64,000 nt of DNA from contig NZ_KB893651.1 in assembly GCF_000374105.1 (NCBI RefSeq), forward strand, positions 637,472 through 701,471. Direction: 5' to 3'. The DNA is from Kangiella aquimarina DSM 16071. Lineage in GTDB: Bacteria; Pseudomonadota; Gammaproteobacteria; Enterobacterales; Kangiellaceae. Each line of letters begins with the position of its first letter. Position 1 is the first letter of the stretch. This document shows, one piece after another, positions 25,921 to 34,157 of the stretch. A model generated the notes under the pieces. The model ran no database searches. It saw only the letters and a program-made list of their open reading frames with translations, and was not told where the DNA came from. A program made the translations under genes and the position numbers.

Positions 25921-26032
25921 TCCTGCGTTAGAATCTGAGGCATGGTTCAATTTACTGAGTGTTTGGGGAGTGGGATTTTTGTGTTCAGCGCTTCCTCGCT
26001 CAGAAAGAAAAATCCTACGTTAAAATCTGAGG
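25921..26032. repeat. Direct repeat and second hairpin, partial copy of the same element type
   Basis: TCCTGCGTTAGAATCTGAGG (25921-25940) recurs at 26013-26032 with two changes. The second copy is preceded by a hairpin GGATTTTT (25973-25980) / AAAAATCC (26008-26015) with an inner AGCG/CGCT stem. Both copies thus follow an ATTTTTGTG...AAAAAT palindrome. Confidence 0.65.
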
Positions 26033-26058
26033 TATAGGTTTAATTCTCAGTCTTTTGT

Positions 26059-26129
26059 AGGTTGGTGATGCACCCAAGGGGCAGTCCCAGCTTGCAAATC
26101 CCAACATAAGTTTGATGCATCATAAACCT
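26059..26129. repeat. Imperfect inverted repeat upstream of recR
   Basis: AGGTTGGTGATGCA (26059-26072) and TGATGCATCATAAACCT (26113-26129) pair imperfectly. The 329-bp ybaB-recR gap (25816-26144) holds only this and the two palindromic units before it; no gene or clear promoter is seen. Confidence 0.4.
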
Positions 26130-26144
26130 TTTATAGGCGCTTAA

Positions 26145-26744
26145 ATGCAATCACCATTGATTAAAAAATTGATTGAAGCTTTCACCTGTTTACCAGGTGT
26201 CGGTAATAAATCCGCTCAGCGTATGGCGTACTTTTTATTGGAGCGCAATCGCGAAGGCGGTGAGCAATTAGCCGATGCTTTGGTTGCTGCCATGCGGGGT
26301 GTAAAACATTGTTCTCGCTGCCGTGATTTCACTGAAGAAGAGTTATGTGGTATTTGTAACTCTGCGGCTCGCGATAATAGTTTGTTATGTGTTGTAGAAA
26401 GTCCCGCCGATGTTTATGCCATCGAATCTACTGCGAGCTTTAAAGGGAAGTACTTTGTTCTGATGGGGCACCTTTCTCCATTGGATGGAATTGGCCCTGA
26501 AGATTTAGGCTTAGATCAACTCAAGCGGCTAGTTGATGAAGAGAAGCCAGCTGAAATTATTTTGGCGACCAACTCGACAGTTGAAGGCGAAGCCACTGCA
26601 CATTTCATTGCAGAAATGTTAAAAAATAATGAGGTTGTCCTATCGCGGATTGCTTCAGGCGTTCCTCTTGGTGGTGAACTTGAATACATTGATGGTGGAA
26701 CCTTGATGCATTCGCTTTCAGGAAGACAGCCTTACCGAAATTAA
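26145..26744 (+). CDS. recR: Recombination protein RecR
   Basis: RecFOR-pathway protein, 199 aa (typical 198-201), that helps load RecA at single-strand gaps. Visible: helix-hairpin-helix [17 protein letters not shown] (~17-33), a C4 zinc finger [16 protein letters not shown] (~57-72), a Toprim domain from [14 protein letters not shown] (~78-91), and the conserved end [19 protein letters not shown]. Downstream of dnaX-ybaB as in E. coli, but separated by 329 bp. The next gene starts 22 bp after its stop. Confidence 0.96.
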   Translation: MQSPLIKKLIEAFTCLPGVGNKSAQRMAYFLLERNREGGEQLADALVAAMRGVKHCSRCRDFTEEELCGICNSAARDNSLLCVVESPADVYAIESTASFKGKYFVLMGHLSPLDGIGPEDLGLDQLKRLVDEEKPAEIILATNSTVEGEATAHFIAEMLKNNEVVLSRIASGVPLGGELEYIDGGTLMHSLSGRQPYRN

Positions 26745-26766
26745 TCGTTTCAATCAGGAGGTTGAG

Positions 26767-27399
26767 ATGAACTTTATCGATAAGGAGATTGAAGAGTACG
26801 CGAAGCTTTATACCAGTAATGAGCCAGAACTGTTAAAGGAATTGGCGGAGTTTACTGAAACCAATATGCCAATGGCACAGATGCTGACAGGCAAGATTGA
26901 AGGGCGGCTTTTAAAAATGCTAGTGGCCTTGACTGGAGCTAAGTCAATTCTTGAAATTGGTATGTTTACTGGTTATTCAGCACTTTCACTTGCTGAAGCT
27001 CTGCCTGAAGATGGGCGTTTGCTAACCTGTGATATCGATGAGGAGGTCGCAAAACTTGCTCAGGAATATTTCGCTCGTAGTTTGCATGGCTCAAAAATCA
27101 CTGTTCAATTAGGTCCAGCTCTCGAAACCTTGTCAAAAACTAATCAAACATTTGATCTGGTTTTTCTCGATGCCGACAAAGAAAACTATGTCGAGTATTA
27201 CCAGTCGATAATTCCTAAATTAAATTCCAATGGTCTTTTGGTTATCGATAACTGTCTATGGTCAGGGAAAGTCCTTGAGCCTCAGGCTGAAACCGATGTC
27301 GCCATTCATAAACTCAATCAATTAATTGTCACTGATCCTAGGGTAGAAAACGTCGTATTAACAGTACGTGATGGTGTTAATTTGGTACGAAAGCTTTAA
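26767..27399 (+). CDS. SAM-dependent O-methyltransferase (CCoAMT-like)
   Basis: A 210-aa class I methyltransferase of the caffeoyl-CoA/catechol O-methyltransferase family. SAM-binding motif LEIGMFTGYSALSLAEALP (~60-78), then LTCDIDEE, DLVFLDADKENYVEYY (metal-binding Asp residues) and LLVIDNCLWSGKV (~157-169) follow in the family order. Substrate is unknown; bacterial relatives often act on catechols or other dihydroxy compounds with a divalent metal. A strong AGGAGG lies 5 nt before the ATG. It is probably co-transcribed with recR. Confidence 0.85.
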   Translation: MNFIDKEIEEYAKLYTSNEPELLKELAEFTETNMPMAQMLTGKIEGRLLKMLVALTGAKSILEIGMFTGYSALSLAEALPEDGRLLTCDIDEEVAKLAQEYFARSLHGSKITVQLGPALETLSKTNQTFDLVFLDADKENYVEYYQSIIPKLNSNGLLVIDNCLWSGKVLEPQAETDVAIHKLNQLIVTDPRVENVVLTVRDGVNLVRKL

Positions 27400-27532
27400 A
27401 ATCAATTGCTTAACATAGCTTTAGTATAAAAACTACACAGACTGATACAAAACTGGTAATGTATTTTTTGTTTCAGTAATAAATACTAATCCGTTGTTAA
27501 TTTATTTCATTATGCAGTTCGGGTAGGTGCGC

Positions 27533-29140
27533 ATGAGTACACAAAATGCTAATTGGGCAAATCGCCTAAAATTTCTTGGTTTAGCCTCTATTTCTCTAGC
27601 TTTGATCAGTTGCAGCTCTGGTTCGGATTCTGAGCCGAATCCTCCATCTGAAGAACAATTGTCCTGGACTCAGGGAGTTTTTGAAGATGAAGATAATTTC
27701 AAAGATTTTTGTGAGGTTCCAAGAACGGGTAATGATATTGACGGAGATCCATGGCCGGATAAGCCAGGCTCAACCTTGCATGAAAATTTTTGGTTAAGGT
27801 CCTGGAGCAACAATACCTACCTTTGGTATGACGAAATTCAGGATCAAAATCCGGCAAACTTCAATGACCCTCTAGATTATTTTGATGTATTAAAAACAAC
27901 GGCAGTGACTTCTTCGGGTAATCCAAAAGACCGATTCCACTACACATATGATACTGATGTATATGAGCAGTTAGTTTCATCTGGCGCTTCGGCTGGTTAT
28001 GGTGCTGAATGGGTACTGCTTCAGGCTTCTCCTCCTCGTGATGTCCGAGTTGCTTTCACAGAGCCTAACTCTCCAGCGACTAATGCTAACTTGGTACGCG
28101 GCGTAAAAATTTTAGAAGTTGATGGCGTCGATATGATCAACGGTAATGACGTTGATACGTTAAACGCAGGTTTATTCCCAAGTAGTGCAGGTGAGAGCCA
28201 TGAGTTCCTGATAGAAGAGCCTGGTGGTGCTACTCGAACCGTAACTATGACCTCGGCAGTTGTAACAACCGATCCAGTGCAAAATGAGAAAATCATAGCA
28301 ACTGGTACAGGTGATGTTGGTTATCTAACCTTTAATACTTTCGGTATTGTTGATGCAGAAGCCGAATTGATTGATGCATTTGAAACTTTCGAATCTCAGG
28401 GCATCAGCGATTTGGTTGTTGACCTTCGCTATAACGGTGGTGGTTTCCTGGCGATTTCCAGCCAGCTGGCTTACATGGTTGCCGGAAGCACTGCTACCAG
28501 TGGTAGAACCTACAACCAGCAGGTATTCAATGATCAGCACCCGAACACAAACCCTGTCACTGGCAGCGCCTTATCACCAACGCCTTTCTACAGTACTTCG
28601 CTTGGTTTCTCTGTAAATCAGGGACAGGCACTTCCACAATTGAACCTTAATCGTGTGTTCGTGCTATCTGATGGCGGAACCTGTTCAGCCAGTGAGGCGT
28701 TTATCAATGGCCTAAGAGGAGTTGATATTGAAGTCATATTAATCGGTGACGATACTTGTGGTAAGCCTTACGGTTTCTATGCGACGGATAACTGCGGCAT
28801 CACTTACTTTACCATTCAGTTCCGTGGCGAAAATGAAAAAGGTTTTGGCGACTATGCTGATGGCTTTGTAATTGGCGGTAGTGATAACGGCCAGGATGTT
28901 GTTCGTGGTTGCTTAGTTGCTGATGACTTTGATCACTTGCTCGGTGATGAGCAGGAAGCGAGACTTGCAGCAGCTTTAAGTTATCGTCAAACAGGTTCAT
29001 GCCCAGCAGCAACCAAACCACTGCAGCAGGAAACCTACAAGCCTTCCAGCAGGTATGATGAGAACTCTCTGTTCAACTCTGCTATTTTGCGTGATCGTAT
29101 GTTCTTGAAACAGAACCTGATCCTGTCAGAGCCCAAATAG
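27533..29140 (+). CDS. S41-family C-terminal-processing-type peptidase, lipoprotein
   Basis: A 535-aa envelope serine protease from ATG 27533 (an in-frame GTG at 27527 is less likely; GGGTAGG precedes the ATG). Lipobox LALISCSS near residue 25, then a Ser/Glu/Pro-rich linker. A PDZ-like region ~150-235 (SPATNANLVRGVKILEVDGVD) precedes the S41 core ~260-470: VDLRYNGGGFL and SDGGTCSASEAFINGLRG, in which the Ser after the Ala-containing turn is the likely nucleophile. Gly/Thr/Ser-rich strands around the core fit tail-specific proteases. A promoter is expected in the 133-bp gap upstream. Confidence 0.88.
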   Translation: MSTQNANWANRLKFLGLASISLALISCSSGSDSEPNPPSEEQLSWTQGVFEDEDNFKDFCEVPRTGNDIDGDPWPDKPGSTLHENFWLRSWSNNTYLWYDEIQDQNPANFNDPLDYFDVLKTTAVTSSGNPKDRFHYTYDTDVYEQLVSSGASAGYGAEWVLLQASPPRDVRVAFTEPNSPATNANLVRGVKILEVDGVDMINGNDVDTLNAGLFPSSAGESHEFLIEEPGGATRTVTMTSAVVTTDPVQNEKIIATGTGDVGYLTFNTFGIVDAEAELIDAFETFESQGISDLVVDLRYNGGGFLAISSQLAYMVAGSTATSGRTYNQQVFNDQHPNTNPVTGSALSPTPFYSTSLGFSVNQGQALPQLNLNRVFVLSDGGTCSASEAFINGLRGVDIEVILIGDDTCGKPYGFYATDNCGITYFTIQFRGENEKGFGDYADGFVIGGSDNGQDVVRGCLVADDFDHLLGDEQEARLAAALSYRQTGSCPAATKPLQQETYKPSSRYDENSLFNSAILRDRMFLKQNLILSEPK

Positions 29141-29142
29141 AA

Positions 29143-29526
29143 ATGGTGCTCAAACCTATATTGGTCATTACCTCGGTGGTCTTGCTGGCTTCGGCCTGCA
29201 AGACCATTGAACCTGCTCAGGCCAAACCAGCAGTTATCAGTAATTCTTCGCCTGAAACTACCGCAGAGTTAACCCAATTAGTATCGACAATTTACGGTGG
29301 GCGATCAATAACCTTAGCGCCTGATGTATTAACCGAGACCAATATCCTTTCTATTCAAATAGCACCGCACAAAAAAGATGGGCTTCCGGTCATGGGGGCC
29401 ATCCAAGAGATGCCTCGCCAGTTTCAATTACTGAAACATGAAGATGACTGTTACCTGTACGACTCTCAGAACGATACCCTGTATCCGTTAGAAACGATTC
29501 GATGCTCGCAGATTAAGATTCCATAA
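29143..29526 (+). CDS. Small hypothetical lipoprotein
   Basis: A 127-aa protein with a lipoprotein signal (ITSVVLLASACKT, Cys ~19). The mature part has one further Cys pair (DDCYLYDSQ, TIRCSQ) that could form a disulfide. No family recognised. The ATG begins 2 nt after the stop of the S41 peptidase, so they are translationally linked and may work together in the envelope (inference). Confidence 0.75.
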   Translation: MVLKPILVITSVVLLASACKTIEPAQAKPAVISNSSPETTAELTQLVSTIYGGRSITLAPDVLTETNILSIQIAPHKKDGLPVMGAIQEMPRQFQLLKHEDDCYLYDSQNDTLYPLETIRCSQIKIP

Positions 29527-29538
29527 TCTGTATTCGAA

Positions 29539-29568
29539 CCCTTGAATTTCAGCCTCCAGCCCCCAAAT
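29539..29568 (+). promoter_or_regulatory. Sigma32 heat-shock promoter of htpG
   Basis: CCCTTGAA (29539-29546) and CCCCAAAT (29561-29568) are 14 bp apart, matching the RpoH consensus CTTGAAA-N(13-14)-CCCCATNT closely. Confidence 0.75.
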
Positions 29569-29624
29569 TCCTAGCAAGTTTTAACCTTTCTTATTTATTG
29601 CTGAATCAATAACGGAGATTTGTT

Positions 29625-31529
29625 ATGTCGGTAGCGGCTGAAAAACAAACACATTCATTTCAAACAGAAGTTAAACAGTTATTACACCTGATGGTGCATT
29701 CTTTGTATTCCAACAAAGAAATTTTCCTGCGTGAGCTAATTTCAAACGCGGCTGACGCCGCTGACAAGCTGCGCTTTAAGGCATTGGATGATGCCAGCCT
29801 GTTAGCAGATGATCCAGAGCTTCGAATCCGCATTACTGCTGATAAAGATGCCAAGACCCTAACCATTTCCGATAATGGTATAGGTATGACCGAAGAAGAG
29901 GTCATTGCTCATCTTGGAACGATTGCAAAATCGGGTACTGCTGACTTTTTAAGCAAGCTAACCGGTGATAAAAAGAAAGATTCAAAACTGATTGGTCAGT
30001 TTGGCGTGGGTTTTTATTCTGCCTTTATCGTTGCTGATAAAGTGACTGTCGTGACGCGTGGCGCGGGTGTTGCTGCTGATCAGGCTGTGATCTGGGAATC
30101 TGCGGGAGATGGTGAATTTACCATTGAACCGACCACTAAAGATACTCGGGGCACTGATATTATTCTTCACCTGAAAGACGGTGAGGAAGAGTTCCTTGAG
30201 GATTACCGCCTACGCAACATTATCGGCAAGTATTCTGACCATATTTCGCTGCCTGTTGAGATGCACAAAATGCATCATGGGGAGGACAAAGATAAGCCAC
30301 AAGAGCCAGAGTTTGAAGCCGTCAACAAGGCAACTGCCTTGTGGACTCGTCCTAAGCCAGAAATCACTGATGAAGAATATCAGGAATTTTACAAGCATGT
30401 TGCGCATGACTTTCAGGATGCCTTGACCTGGAGTCACAATCAGGTAGAGGGTAAACAGGAATATACTAGCTTGCTATACATTCCGGCGAAAGCACCTTTC
30501 GACATGTGGAACCGCGATCGTGTTCGCGGTGTAAAGCTTTATGTGCAGCGCGTTTTCATTATGGACGATGCTGAACAATTCCTGCCGGTCTATTTGCGTT
30601 TTGTGCGTGGTCTGATTGATTCCAATGATTTGCCATTGAACGTATCGCGCGAAATTCTGCAGGACAGCTCAGTGACTCGATCCTTACGTTCAGCAACCGT
30701 CAGCCGTGTGTTGAAAATGCTTGAGCAGTTAGCCAAAAAAGACCTGGAAAAGTATCAGCGGTTCTGGAATGAATTTGGCCAAGTCTTGAAGGAAGGTCCG
30801 GGCGAAGATTTTGCCAACAAGGAAAAGATTGCAGGACTATTCCGCTTCAGCTCAACCCACACAGACAGCAAGGAACAAACCGTTTCTCTGGATGATTACA
30901 TTGAGCGTATGAAGCCCGAGCAAGACAAGATTTATTATATTGCGACCGACAGCTTCCTCGCAGCTAAGAACAGCCCGCACCTGGAAATCTTCCGCAAGAA
31001 AGGTATCGAAGTTCTATTGATGCATGATCGCATCGATGAATGGACGGTGTCGCACTTGCAGGAATATAAAGGCAAGCAATTTGTATCTGTTACCCAGGGT
31101 TCATTGGATTTAGGTAACCTTGAAGATGCAGAGGACAAAAAAGCTCAAGAGCAGGCGTCCAAAGAACATGAAGATTTAGTCAATCGTGTAAAAGACGTAT
31201 TAGGTGATAAAGTAGCTGATGTTCGAATTACCTTACGCCTGACCAACACGCCAGCATGTATCGTAGCGGGTGAGGGCGATATGCCACTGCAAATCGTTAA
31301 AATGATGCAGGCAGCAGGCCAGCCAGTGCCAGACGTTAAGCCTGTGTTTGAACTCAACCCTGAACATGCTTTGATTCAGTTAGTTGAAAAAGAACAGGAT
31401 CAAGACCAGTTCAACGAATGGGTAGACGTATTATTCGACCAGGCGCAGCTTGCTGAAGCAGGGCAACTAGAAGACCCCGCCAGCTTTGCCGCCAAACTCA
31501 ACAAGCTGTTATTGAAATTGGCGAACTAG
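29625..31529 (+). CDS. htpG: Hsp90-family chaperone HtpG
   Basis: Cytosolic ATP-dependent chaperone, 634 aa (E. coli 624). The GHKL ATPase domain is at the N-terminus: [41 protein letters not shown] and [15 protein letters not shown]. The middle domain contains [14 protein letters not shown] and [11 protein letters not shown] with the catalytic-loop Arg. The C-terminal dimerisation domain follows. The N-terminus reads [16 protein letters not shown]-like, standard for HtpG. A sigma32-type promoter lies upstream and a rho-independent terminator downstream, so it is monocistronic. Confidence 0.97.
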   Translation: MSVAAEKQTHSFQTEVKQLLHLMVHSLYSNKEIFLRELISNAADAADKLRFKALDDASLLADDPELRIRITADKDAKTLTISDNGIGMTEEEVIAHLGTIAKSGTADFLSKLTGDKKKDSKLIGQFGVGFYSAFIVADKVTVVTRGAGVAADQAVIWESAGDGEFTIEPTTKDTRGTDIILHLKDGEEEFLEDYRLRNIIGKYSDHISLPVEMHKMHHGEDKDKPQEPEFEAVNKATALWTRPKPEITDEEYQEFYKHVAHDFQDALTWSHNQVEGKQEYTSLLYIPAKAPFDMWNRDRVRGVKLYVQRVFIMDDAEQFLPVYLRFVRGLIDSNDLPLNVSREILQDSSVTRSLRSATVSRVLKMLEQLAKKDLEKYQRFWNEFGQVLKEGPGEDFANKEKIAGLFRFSSTHTDSKEQTVSLDDYIERMKPEQDKIYYIATDSFLAAKNSPHLEIFRKKGIEVLLMHDRIDEWTVSHLQEYKGKQFVSVTQGSLDLGNLEDAEDKKAQEQASKEHEDLVNRVKDVLGDKVADVRITLRLTNTPACIVAGEGDMPLQIVKMMQAAGQPVPDVKPVFELNPEHALIQLVEKEQDQDQFNEWVDVLFDQAQLAEAGQLEDPASFAAKLNKLLLKLAN

Positions 31530-31550
31530 CATCATCAATGCTTGAAATTA

Positions 31551-31576
31551 AAAGCCCGCATATGCGGGCTTTTTTG
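31551..31576 (+). terminator. Terminator of htpG
   Basis: AAGCCCGCATATGCGGGCTT hairpin with flanking A and T tracts; same hairpin as after tRNA-Ser. Confidence 0.92.
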
Positions 31577-31587
31577 TAATCGATATT

Positions 31588-31848
31588 TTGAGCAAGATAT
31601 CGATATTGGGCAAACTGTTCTTATTATTGTCGAATACCGGTATCTCGATACTGCTTTTTATTGGTTCCAATAAAGATTACTCTCTGTTTTATAAAGAAAT
31701 TAAGAATATCCCCTTTGTGATTAGGAGACCGGCTAATCCTCGAAATGCGACCGCGCGAAGAGCTAATGGTGACCAGGAAATCGAAACTTGTAAAAAAAGA
31801 TCAATGATAATAAAGTCTTACAAACAAATTCGTATCATAAAATGTTAG
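31588..31848 (+). CDS. Doubtful small ORF before the cassette pair
   Basis: An 86-codon frame from a TTG start, with a hydrophobic N-terminus (LGKLFLLLSNTGISILLFIG) and a basic, low-complexity C-terminus. There is no convincing ribosome site, and the stop lies inside the cassette boundary GTTAGGC. It could be a remnant of a gene truncated by cassette insertion or simply non-coding. Outside this frame, 31577-31854 holds no other feature. Confidence 0.2.
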   Translation: MSKISILGKLFLLLSNTGISILLFIGSNKDYSLFYKEIKNIPFVIRRPANPRNATARRANGDQEIETCKKRSMIIKSYKQIRIIKC

Positions 31849-31850
31849 GC
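31844..31850 (+). other. Cassette boundary core site GTTAGGC (R')
   Basis: GTTAGGC is the canonical integron core site (GTTRRRY) where cassettes join. It lies 4 nt before the ATG of the SUKH gene, and its exact reverse complement GCCTAAC occurs 2 nt after that gene's stop codon. Confidence 0.65.
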
Positions 31851-31854
31851 GAAA

Positions 31855-32385
31855 ATGAAGATCGAAGACATCAGAAGAATGGAAAGCGCTCTGAATGTAA
31901 AACTACCTTCGGACTTTGTTGACTTCATGATTTCAGAAAGAAATTATGATGCTATTGATGAAGTAAGTGTTTTTAATGATGCAAATACTATTATCGAAGC
32001 AACGATTGCTTATAGGCAGGGCAAATGGAATCAACAGTGGTCCATGCAGCTTGTTTATATCGGTGATGAATCTGATGCATGTCCCTATGCGCTTGACTGT
32101 ATCTCGGGTGAGCTAAAAAGGCTAGATCATGGAAGTATTGAAATTAAACCTTTAGAGACCTTCAGATCGTTCCAAGAGTTTCTTACTAATAGATACAATG
32201 ACTACCAGGAATATCTTGAAAGTGAAAATGCTCCTCCATTAACTGGATTTGCAAAATTACGAAGTGACTTGGTCTTCAACTTGCGGTGTTATGGCCCTGT
32301 AATGGTTGCACTATTAATTTTCTTCGTTGTCTTACCAACGATAGCTTACTCTATAAGGGAGTTATTTAGATGGATAACCGGGTAG
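31855..32385 (+). CDS. SMI1/KNR4 (SUKH) family protein with C-terminal membrane helix, cassette gene
   Basis: A 176-aa protein. The N-terminal SUKH fold is suggested by MESALNVKLPSDFVDFM and VYIGDESDACPYALDCISGELKRLDHG, the pattern of SMI1/KNR4 domains (~8-120). A hydrophobic helix MVALLIFFVVLPTIAYSI (~148-165) near the C-terminus would anchor it in the inner membrane. SUKH proteins are common immunity proteins against contact-dependent or polymorphic toxins and are frequent in integron cassettes (known). No partner toxin is in the window. The start follows GTTAGGC by 4 nt, with AGG in the core acting as ribosome site, and the stop is followed by an attC-like site. Base composition is visibly more AT-rich than the neighbours. 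Confidence 0.65.
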   Translation: MKIEDIRRMESALNVKLPSDFVDFMISERNYDAIDEVSVFNDANTIIEATIAYRQGKWNQQWSMQLVYIGDESDACPYALDCISGELKRLDHGSIEIKPLETFRSFQEFLTNRYNDYQEYLESENAPPLTGFAKLRSDLVFNLRCYGPVMVALLIFFVVLPTIAYSIRELFRWITG

Positions 32386-32386
32386 C

Positions 32387-32443
32387 GCCTAACAAGACCA
32401 TGTTGCTGACTCGGTTCGCTCACCGCATATGCCGGCGTTATGA
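32387..32443 (+). other. attC-like recombination site 1
   Basis: 57 bp from GCCTAAC (R'', 32387-32393) to GTTATGA (R', 32437-32443), the minimum length known for attC. Inner CATG and CATATG are loosely complementary, and CGGT/ACCG can cap the hairpin. It lies between the SUKH stop and the next gene's start. Confidence 0.6.
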
Positions 32444-32457
32444 TTAGAGAGAACACT

Positions 32458-33114
32458 ATGAAATTAATATTAATATTCACTGGATTTATATTCCTATCCG
32501 CCAATGCTTTAGCCAATGAAGAAAGCTTCATGGAAGAGTATTACGATAAACAAGATGGTGATTTAATTAACGTTATGTCACCCTGTGACCCTGGCTGTCA
32601 TGTTGAAATAGAGATTGGAAATAATGTTTTTTCTAGTATAACGAGCGGAATTGGCTGGGAAAGATTGTACGAGCTAGAAGATGAGGAAGATAGCTCCATA
32701 ACCTTAAATTATTCTTTTGAAAAAGGTGTTTATGTAGTTCATTCCAGTACTAACACAATTTTCAGTCTTAATGGAAAGTTGGAGCATCATCCAATCGACT
32801 TTGCATTAAGCAATTGTTTCTCCAAGCCTTCAGGGCAAACAACGATGGGTATGGTAGCTTGTTTGAGGGGAGCAGAAGAAACTTGGGATGTTGAATTAAA
32901 TAGAATATATGAAGATTTAGGTGGTGCAAACAACTCACTTTTAAAATCTACTCAGCTAGCTTGGATATCATATCGTGACTCCCAGTATAGTTTGTTCAAT
33001 TCGTGGCTTGACTCTAAGCAAGGCTCGAAATGGATTTACGCCATATCAAAAGGGCGAGTGCTTCTAATTAGGCAACAAGTTGAGCATTTGCAATCTTTTT
33101 ACACGGGTTATTAA
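32458..33114 (+). CDS. Secreted LprI/DUF1311-like protein, cassette gene
   Basis: A 218-aa protein from ATG 32458; an in-frame ATG at 32440 overlaps the core site and would spoil the signal peptide. Signal MKLILIFTGFIFLSANALA. The N-terminal half contains CDPGCHVEIEIG. The C-terminal half (~115-215) has the LprI pattern: conserved Cys (SNCFSKP, MVACLRG), WDVELNRIYEDL, then LKSTQLAWISYRDSQYSLF. LprI-type proteins inhibit lysozyme in mycobacteria; many relatives are uncharacterised. Start near GTTATGA and stop next to TCATAAC, its reverse complement, mark a second cassette. Confidence 0.7.
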   Translation: MKLILIFTGFIFLSANALANEESFMEEYYDKQDGDLINVMSPCDPGCHVEIEIGNNVFSSITSGIGWERLYELEDEEDSSITLNYSFEKGVYVVHSSTNTIFSLNGKLEHHPIDFALSNCFSKPSGQTTMGMVACLRGAEETWDVELNRIYEDLGGANNSLLKSTQLAWISYRDSQYSLFNSWLDSKQGSKWIYAISKGRVLLIRQQVEHLQSFYTGY

Positions 33115-33117
33115 GCT

Positions 33118-33165
33118 TCATAACAAATTAGACAAATGGCGCCGTAACCGATGCCTATGTTAAAG
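33118..33165 (+). other. attC-like site 2 (left half clear, right end uncertain)
   Basis: TCATAAC (33118-33124), 3 nt after the stop, is the exact reverse complement of GTTATGA at 32437. A possible R' is GTTAAAG (33159-33165), giving a short 48-bp site; a longer site ending near CGTTAT at 33241 is an alternative, with an internal TTCTAGC/GCTAGAA hairpin (33201-33231). Confidence 0.4.
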
Positions 33166-33254
33166 GCCTTATATAAATTGCGTCTCGTATGCACATATGT
33201 TTCTAGCTTACCATGTATTGAATTGCTAGAATCTCTTTAACGTTATTTTGATTT

Positions 33255-33275
33255 ACCGCCTTTGGCGGTTTTTTT
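33255..33275 (+). terminator. Terminator before the VanZ-like gene
   Basis: ACCGCCTTTGGCGGT followed by T7. The next ATG comes immediately after the T run. Confidence 0.8.
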
Positions 33276-33629
33276 ATGGTTCAGTTTTTAAACAGTCGAT
33301 TATTTAAAGTGTTGTTTGTGATTGCTTGTTTGGCGATTTTTGCGATGTCGTTGATGCCAGGGAAGCAGTTGCCGAAGGATTTACCTTGGGACAAGGCTTT
33401 GCATTTTATTGGTTACGCAGGTTTGGCGTTTCTGGCACGGATGGGTTCGAAGAAGCATCCAAGCTGGCAGATTGTGATTGGCTGTATCCTTTTTTCCCTT
33501 CTTATTGAGTTTCTACAGCAATTTATACCGAATCGTGGTTTTGAGTGGCTGGATCTACTAGCTAATACGTTAGGAGTTTTGACTGGAGTGCTGCTAGGTA
33601 AGGTGATGAAACCTTACCTAAAGCAATAG
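33276..33629 (+). CDS. VanZ-like membrane protein
   Basis: A 117-aa protein with four predicted helices (KVLFVIACLAIFAMSLM, KALHFIGYAGLAFLARM, IVIGCILFSLLIEFLQQF, LLANTLGVLTGVLLGKV). DKALHFIGYAGLAF and EFLQQFIPNRGFEWLDLLANTLGV are the hallmarks of the VanZ family. Function is not established outside glycopeptide resistance. The ATG abuts the T tract of a terminator and has no ribosome site, so initiation is puzzling; a GTG at 33309 is a weak alternative. It converges on the next gene, with 3 bp between stops. Confidence 0.8.
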   Translation: MVQFLNSRLFKVLFVIACLAIFAMSLMPGKQLPKDLPWDKALHFIGYAGLAFLARMGSKKHPSWQIVIGCILFSLLIEFLQQFIPNRGFEWLDLLANTLGVLTGVLLGKVMKPYLKQ

Positions 33630-33632
33630 AGC

Positions 33633-34157
33633 TTACTCTACAAAAGGCGCGTAGCCGCAATGGAGCTGTACACCGGTCAAGATATCAGACTTGTTTCCAG
33701 AGCCTGCATCAAAGTGTAATCGTACCCCTGTAGCCATTTCCCCTGCAGGGCAATTAACACGCTGTTTCCATGTATCGCAATTGGGACGCTTAAAGGTTTC
33801 TACCTGAGTATTGCCGTTACCGTCTTTACCAAATAAGGTATAACCTTTTACCCTTCCTGAGTTTGAGTGGCATACCCGAATCCCAGTTATATACAAACCA
33901 ACCTCTACTTTTCCCTTGGAGCCTGATGGGGCGGAGCCGATGCATCTTTCAATTGTGTCTGGCCATGTTGTTCTAAAGCCCACCTGTACCCAGCAGGGCT
34001 TGTCATACTTTTCCTTGACCCAGAATGAAGTCATATTATTGGTAAAGCCGGGTTTTTGATGGTCTGACTGGATGTTACCTGCATCGCCTGAGACTGGTGT
34101 GATAGCAAAACTGGTTAGTGGTAACAGAGAAAAAATTAGTGCTAATAGTGTTTTCAT
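33633..34157 (-). CDS. Hypothetical secreted disulfide-rich protein
   Basis: A 174-aa protein with signal peptide MKTLLALIFSLLPLTSFA. The mature part has six Cys (DKPCWVQ, ERCIGSA, IRVCHSN, RPNCDTW, RVNCPAG, QLHCGYA) and Gly/Thr-rich beta strands. The end, CPAGEMATGVRLHFDAGSGN...LTGVQLHC, faintly recalls beta-prism repeats of vitelline-membrane-like (VMO-I) domains, but this is only a resemblance. GGAAGGAAGGAA before the ATG is a strong ribosome site. A CCGATTG-N4-CAATCGG dyad (34198-34215) lies ~40 bp upstream and could be an operator. Confidence 0.7.
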   Translation of the reverse strand: MKTLLALIFSLLPLTSFAITPVSGDAGNIQSDHQKPGFTNNMTSFWVKEKYDKPCWVQVGFRTTWPDTIERCIGSAPSGSKGKVEVGLYITGIRVCHSNSGRVKGYTLFGKDGNGNTQVETFKRPNCDTWKQRVNCPAGEMATGVRLHFDAGSGNKSDILTGVQLHCGYAPFVE

